The notes beneath the pieces were generated by a model. It made no database searches. It was given only the letters and a program-made list of their open reading frames with translations, and was not told the DNA's origin. Positions 59,049-64,000 of a stretch of 64,000 nt of DNA are shown piece after piece. Each line of letters opens with the position of its first letter. Position 1 is the first letter of the stretch. Source of the DNA: Paludisphaera rhizosphaerae (lineage in GTDB: Bacteria > Planctomycetota > Planctomycetia > Isosphaerales > Isosphaeraceae). Location: NCBI RefSeq assembly GCF_011065895.1, contig NZ_JAALCR010000026.1, positions 26,587 through 90,586 on the forward strand. Reading direction: 5' to 3'. A program made the position numbers and the translations under genes.

Positions 59049-60320
59049 CTTGGAACCCCGCGATCAAGGCCGCCGAAGCACCATGCTCACCCCATCAGAT
59101 TGACGGCGATAAACCGATGTCGCTTGGTGCCAATACCGCAAGGCTTCAAGACGACCGATGAACCAAGGCGCCAAGTTTCCAAGGTGCCAAGAATCACCAG
59201 TCCTCAAGGGGCCTTGAAACCAAGCTTCTGCGAGTGCCTTGAAGTCATGGCTTCCTGGCATCCGAATGCCAAGCGACCCAGGCGTCAGGATTCCAAGCGG
59301 GCGATTCTTCAATTCGCCAGGGCGACAAGATTCCTTGGAACCCAGCTACCTAGCATGACCAATCACCTTGTTTCCTATGAACCCACACACCTTGACGCCT
59401 TGGTATCAAGGCCCCTGGATCAGGCGTCGCCTTGATTCATGGACAGCATGGAGCCTTGGTTTCAAGCAGTGCCGGCCCGCTTGACGGCTCGACGAATTTA
59501 GAGGTTGTCCGCCGGCGGCTCTCGCAATGCCGCTCGGCCGATCCCACGACTCGCAGGGTCCAACCGGTGATTGGAGCGAGCCGCCTGTCGTTCTACTGTT
59601 GCAGATTCCAAGGCTCCAAGCGACCAAGGCCTCCAGATGCCTTGGCACCTTGGTTCCAAGTCGACCGCATCGACTTGATGACGAGTTGTCAATAAACCAA
59701 GTTCGTCGAGGCGATTTGCTGAGGTTGGCGACTGGTTCACCTTGAAGTCAAGGAGCCACAGGCGACATGACGGCAGGATTGACTTGGAATCCACTCGCCT
59801 GGAGTCCGATTCCTCAAGCCCCCAAGGATCATGGCCGATCGATGCGCCAATCTATCAAGGCTTCAAGGTCGCCCTGACGTCTTGGCGTCTGCTAGTCCAA
59901 TGTGACTTGAACTCAAGGTTCATCGTGCGCCATGACGACTTGACGCCCAGGCCCCTTGATCATCTTGGCGCCTTCATCGCTGGGAACCGATGCAACAAGA
60001 GCCCATGGGACATGGAGCGGCTCGATGCCTTGGCGCCTTGCTTCCAGATTCCACTTGGTCGCTGGACGACTTGAAGACGAGTCGTCGAGGTGATCCAGCG
60101 ACATTGGCGTGTCGTCGCCAAGGTTCCAAGGCGAATGGGGACCTCGGTAGATGGGAGCCGATTCGTCGAGTTCCCAAGGAAACGACAAGTCATGGATACC
60201 AGCGACCGATAAACCAGGATGTTAAGCGATCGAGGCTTCAATTCTTCAAGAGATCGAGGCCTCAAGGCGCCATGAAACGTCGGAGCCCAGCGACCCAGGG
60301 ACCAAGGTTCCAAGGCCTTG
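59049..60320. repeat. 8-bp-phased CNNG tetramer array, candidate partition centromere
   Basis: About 1.27 kb with no credible gene, made of CAAG/CTTG and related CNNG tetramers (CATG, CCAG, CTAG, CCTG, CGAG) separated by 4-base spacers, so boxes recur every 8 bases. I count about 60 CAAG/CTTG by hand against about 10 expected by chance. Exact 8-base runs include seven boxes at 59609-59657, five at 59318-59350, five at 60054-60086, four at 59164-59188 and four at 60287-60311; one-base slips separate runs. A box-free stretch lies at about 59492-59608. It ends about 70 bases before parA. RHH proteins bind such 8-base phased sites, so a parS/parC role for the downstream RHH protein is inferred. 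Confidence 0.8.
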
Positions 60321-60393
60321 TTGTAAGGCCGTTTCGCATCAGACTTTCGCCGCGACGAAGAGAGTCCGACCTGGGCGCAGGGGAGGGGGGATC

Positions 60394-61254
60394 ATGAGGA
60401 GCGTTGCGGTCACCAACGCCAAGGGCGGAGTCGGCAAAAGCACGACGGCCATCAACCTGGCCGCCGCGCTGGTCGAGCTCGATCAGCGCGTGCTGCTGGT
60501 TGATGCGGATCCATCGGGCAACGCAGCGCTGGGATACTTCCCCCGGGGGGCACCGGAGATCGGTCTCGCCGACGCGCTGCTGGAAGGCTCGGGACTGGCC
60601 GACGTGGCGATGGCCACGGAATACCCCGGGCTCGACGTGGTTGCTCCCGGCGACCGCCTGGGGAACTGTTCGGATCAGATGGGCGGCGTCCAGGGATTGG
60701 GGCAGGGGCGTGAGTTCCGCATCCGCCGACTGCTCAAAGGGCTGACCGGATACGACGTGGTCATCTTCGACACCAGCCCGGTTCTTACGCCGTTGAACGT
60801 GGCGATCCTTTACGCCGTGTCCGAGATCATGATCCCCATCGATCCTTGCGTCGCGGCCCTCGCCGGCGTGCGGGCGCTCGAGGATCTGGTGCGGACCGTC
60901 AGCGAGTTCCGCCTCGAGTTCACCGACGCCGGACCGCTGGCGATTTCCGGTGTGCTCATTACAAGGGTCGACCGCACGCTGGTCTCGAAGCAGATTGAGG
61001 CCGAGGTCCGCAACTACTTCGGGCCCATCGTCCACGAGATGGTCGTGCCGGCGTCGGTCAAGTTTCGCGAGGCTTATGCGCGCGGCATGCCCCTGATCCA
61101 CTACGACCGCCTGAGCCCGGCGGCCTCGGCTTACCGGGCAGCCGCTCAATCGTTCCTGGAAGGTCGGGCCGCCGAAGCCCCCGCCGCAGCCTTGTCCGAG
61201 GCCGAGAACGAGGACGTCGACCCCGTCGACTCCGAGTACCGCGAAGCCTCCTGA
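60394..61254 (+). CDS. parA: ParA-family partition ATPase
   Basis: A 286-residue Walker-type ATPase for DNA segregation. Deviant Walker A KGGVGKST with the signature lysine lies at residues 10-17, Walker A' is LLVDADPSGN, and Walker B is DVVIFDTSP. No HTH domain precedes the P-loop, so it is the short (type Ib-like, ParF/Soj-size) form that leaves operator and centromere binding to its partner. A Glu/Asp/Ala-rich tail (about 255-286) is added. AGGGGAGGGG precedes the ATG. It lies between the octamer array and the RHH gene. Confidence 0.93.
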   Translation: MRSVAVTNAKGGVGKSTTAINLAAALVELDQRVLLVDADPSGNAALGYFPRGAPEIGLADALLEGSGLADVAMATEYPGLDVVAPGDRLGNCSDQMGGVQGLGQGREFRIRRLLKGLTGYDVVIFDTSPVLTPLNVAILYAVSEIMIPIDPCVAALAGVRALEDLVRTVSEFRLEFTDAGPLAISGVLITRVDRTLVSKQIEAEVRNYFGPIVHEMVVPASVKFREAYARGMPLIHYDRLSPAASAYRAAAQSFLEGRAAEAPAAALSEAENEDVDPVDSEYREAS

Positions 61255-61369
61255 ACGTCCGTCGGTACCGATGTATGGACCATAGTTGTCCGCGGCGCGA
61301 CCGCGGGCGCGAGCGAGACCCCAGCCGACCCCGACGCCCGACGGATGCGGCGACGGAAGGAGGTAGACG

Positions 61370-61840
61370 ATGAGCAGCCCAACCCGCCGCGGAGGCATCC
61401 CCGGTCCCGAGAGCCGGACCGGCCTGACCCGGCCGAGCATGACCGAGGCCGAATTCGAGCGCCGGCTTACCGCGCAGACCGGAGCAGGGGATCCCCCAGC
61501 AGCGCAGGCGGCCGTCGCCGAGCCGATGGACGCCGACGCCTCGAACGATCAGGAGCCGGTCGGCCGGACCGCGTCGGCGTCCTCGACGTCGCGCGCCCGC
61601 GCCTCGCGAGCCAAGCCGGCGAAGCCCCGGCGCGTCCAGCGGATGTTCGCCATCGAGGAAGACGTTGACAAGAAGCTCTGGCTGTACGCGATCCACATGG
61701 GCAAGGACCGCTCGGAAGTCGTCAACGATCTGCTGCGGCCGCTAGTCGCGTCGATGGTCCTTTACGACTCGCGCGACCGCCGCTCGGGACGAAATTCCGA
61801 CGCCGCCGCCGACCGCGATGCGGAGGGCGACGCCGCCTGA
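61370..61840 (+). CDS. ribbon-helix-helix partition protein (ParG-like)
   Basis: A 156-residue protein with a long, flexible, Arg/Ala/Ser/Pro-rich N-terminal tail (1-88) and a C-terminal RHH domain: beta strand QRMFAIEED, helix 1 VDKKLWLYAIHMGKD, helix 2 RSEVVNDLLRPLVASM. Centromere-binding ParG-type proteins have this layout, the tail stimulating the ParA ATPase. AAGGAGGT at about 61357 gives a near-perfect ribosome site. It follows parA by 115 bases and ends 6 bases before the stop of the convergent rep gene. Identification as the ParB-type partner rests on RHH pattern plus position. Confidence 0.8.
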   Translation: MSSPTRRGGIPGPESRTGLTRPSMTEAEFERRLTAQTGAGDPPAAQAAVAEPMDADASNDQEPVGRTASASSTSRARASRAKPAKPRRVQRMFAIEEDVDKKLWLYAIHMGKDRSEVVNDLLRPLVASMVLYDSRDRRSGRNSDAAADRDAEGDAA

Positions 61841-61846
61841 TCGAAG

Positions 61847-63382
61847 TCAGGCGGAGTCGCCTTCGGGGAAGAGCAGGGGCTGGCTGGAGCCCAGCTTGCC
61901 GTCGCGGATTTTGACTTCCAGGGCGGCCAGGCAAAGTGGTTCGAGCATCTTCTTCCAGCGGCTCAGGCCGGGATTCTCGGCCTTGACGGTCGCCAGGATC
62001 GCGTCGCGTTGATCGGTTGGGAGCTTTTCCCAGGCGGCCTTGAGTCGAGCCTCACGCTCCTCCTGGTCGCGGGCGGACGCCTTGGCCTCGGCCTTCGATT
62101 CAGCCGCTTTGCGATCGGCCTCCTCGCGCCGGGCCGCGGTCGACTTCTTCGCCGCGCTGGTTTCCGTCTCGGATCGGAAGTCGTTCGGCTCCTGGTAGTC
62201 GGACCGGATCGAGGCCACGAGGTAGCCCGCCGGGTTCTTGCCGACCCGCTTGTCCTCGTTGCGAATCAACCAGTCGAAGACCTCGATCTTGGTGAGGATG
62301 CGGGCGGCGGGATGCTCGGCCACGAGTTCCTGGGCGGCCTTGGCCACCACACCTCGGCTCCGAAGCGCCTCGACCAGTTCCGAGGGCTCGTCCTCGCACG
62401 CGTCGACGCCCTCGCCGGCGGCCGCGCCGCGACGCCCACGGATCAGGATGATCCGCCACGTCCCCCGTTTGACGTACGAGTAACGCTCCTCGGGCGTCAG
62501 GACCTCCAGGAACCCGAGCTGCTCCAGTTCGTCCAGGGCGGGCTTGAGCCGTCGCTTCAGCTCGGTCGGCGCATAGGTCCGGCTCAGGCCGATGTGCTCG
62601 CAGGCCAGCGTCCGCAGGTCGAAGTCGAGCCGGGTCCGACGATAGAACCGCTTGTCCAGGAACCGGTACATCCGCTTGGTCGTCGGAAGACGGAGCTTCA
62701 GGTAAAGCTCCAGGTCGAGCTGCTTGAGGTTGCCGCTCTGGAAGCTCTGGAACATCACGTCGTTCCACTTGAAGCTTGAGAGGGGCAGGGGAGGCTTCTC
62801 CGCCTTGGCGGAGCCCTTGCCGGCCTTGCCCGCCCGTGCCGAGGACTTCCGCCAGCGCTCGCGGTCGTAGAGGGTGACGTTGTCCAGGACGTGGAACTGC
62901 TCGTCGACCCAGCTCTTGGCCGTGTTGTCCCACCAGGCGTTCTCGTACATCAGGACGACGCCCACCCAGCGGTGCAGCGCTTCCTCGATCCGACGATAGC
63001 TCTGGCCGCTCTGGGGCCACCCCAGCAGCTCGATCAGCTCGTACCGCGAGAACGGAACCCGGGCGTCGGTGAAGTTGCTGCGACGCTTGGTGAGCTGGAT
63101 CAATCCGACGAGCACCTCGTCGTCCAGCGAGGTGGGGAGACCGTGCTTATGGGTCCCCATGATCGTCAACCGACGGATGATCGGTGGGCTGTCGCGCAGT
63201 TCCAGGCGGTCCTCGAAGACCAACGTCGTTTGACCATCGGGAACCCGGTCGGTCAGAGCGGCGATCGGGAATTCGGCGAGGTTCAGTTCATCTTTCCAGC
63301 CTGCGTCTCCCGCAGTCGTCGTCTCCTCGGTCGGCGGTTCAACGGCCTCGCCGTCCTCGAACATCAGCTCCAGCTCTTCCAT
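61847..63382 (-). CDS. plasmid-type replication initiator protein (RepA/RPA family)
   Basis: A 511-residue protein matching the replication initiator protein A family of iteron plasmids. Conserved stretches are ELNLAEFPIAALTDR, DRLELRDSPPIIRRLTIMGTHKHGLPTSLDDEVLVGLIQLT, RYELIELLGWPQSGQSYRRIEEALHRWVG, FQSFQSGNLKQLDLELYLKLRLPTTKRMYRFLDKRFYRR and an HTH-like LRTLACEHIGL. The C-terminal third (about 400-470) is a charged Ala/Glu/Lys helix. GGGAGCATCGGG precedes the ATG. It should bind the iterons upstream of its own gene and open the origin. Confidence 0.9.
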   Translation of the reverse strand: MEELELMFEDGEAVEPPTEETTTAGDAGWKDELNLAEFPIAALTDRVPDGQTTLVFEDRLELRDSPPIIRRLTIMGTHKHGLPTSLDDEVLVGLIQLTKRRSNFTDARVPFSRYELIELLGWPQSGQSYRRIEEALHRWVGVVLMYENAWWDNTAKSWVDEQFHVLDNVTLYDRERWRKSSARAGKAGKGSAKAEKPPLPLSSFKWNDVMFQSFQSGNLKQLDLELYLKLRLPTTKRMYRFLDKRFYRRTRLDFDLRTLACEHIGLSRTYAPTELKRRLKPALDELEQLGFLEVLTPEERYSYVKRGTWRIILIRGRRGAAAGEGVDACEDEPSELVEALRSRGVVAKAAQELVAEHPAARILTKIEVFDWLIRNEDKRVGKNPAGYLVASIRSDYQEPNDFRSETETSAAKKSTAARREEADRKAAESKAEAKASARDQEEREARLKAAWEKLPTDQRDAILATVKAENPGLSRWKKMLEPLCLAALEVKIRDGKLGSSQPLLFPEGDSA

Positions 63383-63493
63383 CCCGATGCTCCCGGTGTT
63401 CGGCCCAAAAGGCTTCGCATCGAGATCCGTCCCGTCCCCGTCTTCCTGGTCGAAAAATCGAAGAACAACAGCAGGCCGTGTTGTTGTCTTTCT

Positions 63494-63514
63494 GTCTAGA
63501 ACAAGAGTCTAGAA
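63494..63514. promoter_or_regulatory. GTCTAGAA direct repeat, candidate rep operator
   Basis: GTCTAGAA occurs at 63494-63501 and 63507-63514 (13-base step). Each copy contains the palindrome TCTAGA. The pair lies 112 bases upstream of the rep start in an AT-rich stretch, between gene and iterons, where autoregulatory operators of iteron replicons usually sit. Confidence 0.4.
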
Positions 63515-63564
63515 ACAAATTCTCTGCATCGCAAGATGCTGGTAATCAATAACTTACAGAGCCT

Positions 63565-63998
63565 AAGTATGTCCCGTTAATCGGTAGTGGTATGCCCGGT
63601 CTATCGTGAGTGCACGCCCCAAGTATGTCTGGGCTATCGTGAAAAGTATGTCCGGTTAATCGCCGATTGACCCCAGTTTCATGCTCGGTCTATCGGTGTG
63701 TTCTCTAGTCCACTACGGGTAGATAATCGTTAGTGTTCTAATGCGCGCAAGGAGCCGTTCCACGAAGTATGCGCCATGAATCGTTATGATCGCCTGATCA
63801 CGATGAAAAGGGGCTGTGGATCGAGAGAGAACCTGTTCGCGGCTCTTTGAGTGCCGATCGACGGCGACGCTGACGGAGAAGAGGGGTGAGGGCCTGGAGA
63901 GCTTGTGGATGAGTATGCTCGGTCTATCGTTATGTACCTCTGAATCGTTTCGACGCGGCGTACTCGCGATCGCTTCCGAAAGTATGTCCGGTTGATCG
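63565..63998 (+). other. iteron-type replication origin
   Basis: Eight 19-base repeats of the form AAGTATGTCCGGTTAATCG lie at 63565, 63588, 63621, 63644, 63677, 63766, 63911 and 63980 (start positions). Two subtypes alternate: ending GTTAATCG/GTTGATCG (first, fourth, eighth) and ending CTATCG (second, third, fifth, seventh). The sixth ends ATGAATCG. The first five follow alternating 23- and 33-base steps, close to whole helical turns. The array reaches the window end and may continue. Together with the adjacent initiator gene it is a probable oriV. Confidence 0.85.
63816..63912 (-). promoter_or_regulatory. two degenerate DnaA-box-like sites
   Basis: TGTGGATCG at 63816-63824 and TGTGGATGA at 63904-63912 each match seven of nine bases of the reverse DnaA box TGTGGATAA. 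They lie between the sixth and seventh iterons, a usual place for host initiator sites in iteron plasmids. Weak individually; position adds some support. Confidence 0.4.
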
Positions 63999-64000
63999 TT

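Noticed and set aside
59049..60320. CRISPR array
   Set aside because: Repeats are 4-base boxes with 4-base spacers, far too short, and no cas gene is present.
59016..60397. Short open frames on both strands in the octamer array
   Set aside because: They overlap each other in many frames, lack ribosome sites, and the 8-base periodicity conflicts with codon periodicity.

Overview
The window looks like DNA of a high-GC planctomycete, most likely of the family Isosphaeraceae (Paludisphaera/Singulisphaera type). The evidence is a giant surface protein with the N-terminal LEPRTLLA signature, an 'ANRANAQKSTGPRT' family protein, an ECF sigma factor coupled to a Ser/Thr kinase, an orphan EpsI-like protein, and a complete alternative complex III (ACIII) plus caa3 oxidase locus. 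The genus is an inference; no rRNA or tRNA gene is visible.

Layout. 1-5.8 kb: EpsI-like protein, carbamoyltransferase/SxtJ/DUF5989 cassette, sugar O-acetyltransferase, DUF1697 protein and gpmA. 5.8-8.1 kb: a gene-poor gap, a CDF metal transporter and a small membrane protein. 8.1-19.1 kb (minus strand): an operon with a very large membrane-anchored GH94-type protein, a secreted glucoamylase-like protein, a GH15 enzyme and uvsE. 19.3-32.1 kb (plus): the respiratory operon actABCDEF, a one-helix protein, a SCO copper chaperone, and caa3 oxidase coxBACD, closed by a strong terminator. 32.2-37.5 kb: small stress/metal proteins, two histidine kinases and a divergent NtrC-type regulator. 37.8-41.5 kb: AI-2E-type permease, CBS protein and three small envelope proteins. 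41.5-48.5 kb: HupE-like and DUF3500 proteins, a HigA-like membrane protein, ECF sigma plus kinase, and a planctomycete family protein. 48.4-58.5 kb: a 3,358-residue LEPR-XLL surface/secreted mosaic protein.

58.5-64 kb is a replicon-maintenance module. It contains a ~1.27-kb non-coding array, a ParA ATPase, a small ribbon-helix-helix (RHH) protein, a plasmid-type replication initiator on the opposite strand, and an iteron region running to the window end. The array is the most striking signal in the window. It consists of palindromic-type CNNG tetramers (mostly CAAG/CTTG) repeated with an exact 8-bp phase, that is 4-bp boxes with 4-bp spacers. An 8-bp phase is what tandem RHH dimers recognise (MetJ boxes; ParG on parH of TP228). 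I therefore propose it as an unusually long centromere for the ParA/RHH pair; this function is inferred.

Most operons are tightly packed with ATGA/GTGA stop-start overlaps, which fixed several start codons. Finding plasmid-type rep/par/ori functions about 30 kb from the core respiratory chain suggests a chromid, or a chromosome carrying an iteron-type origin.
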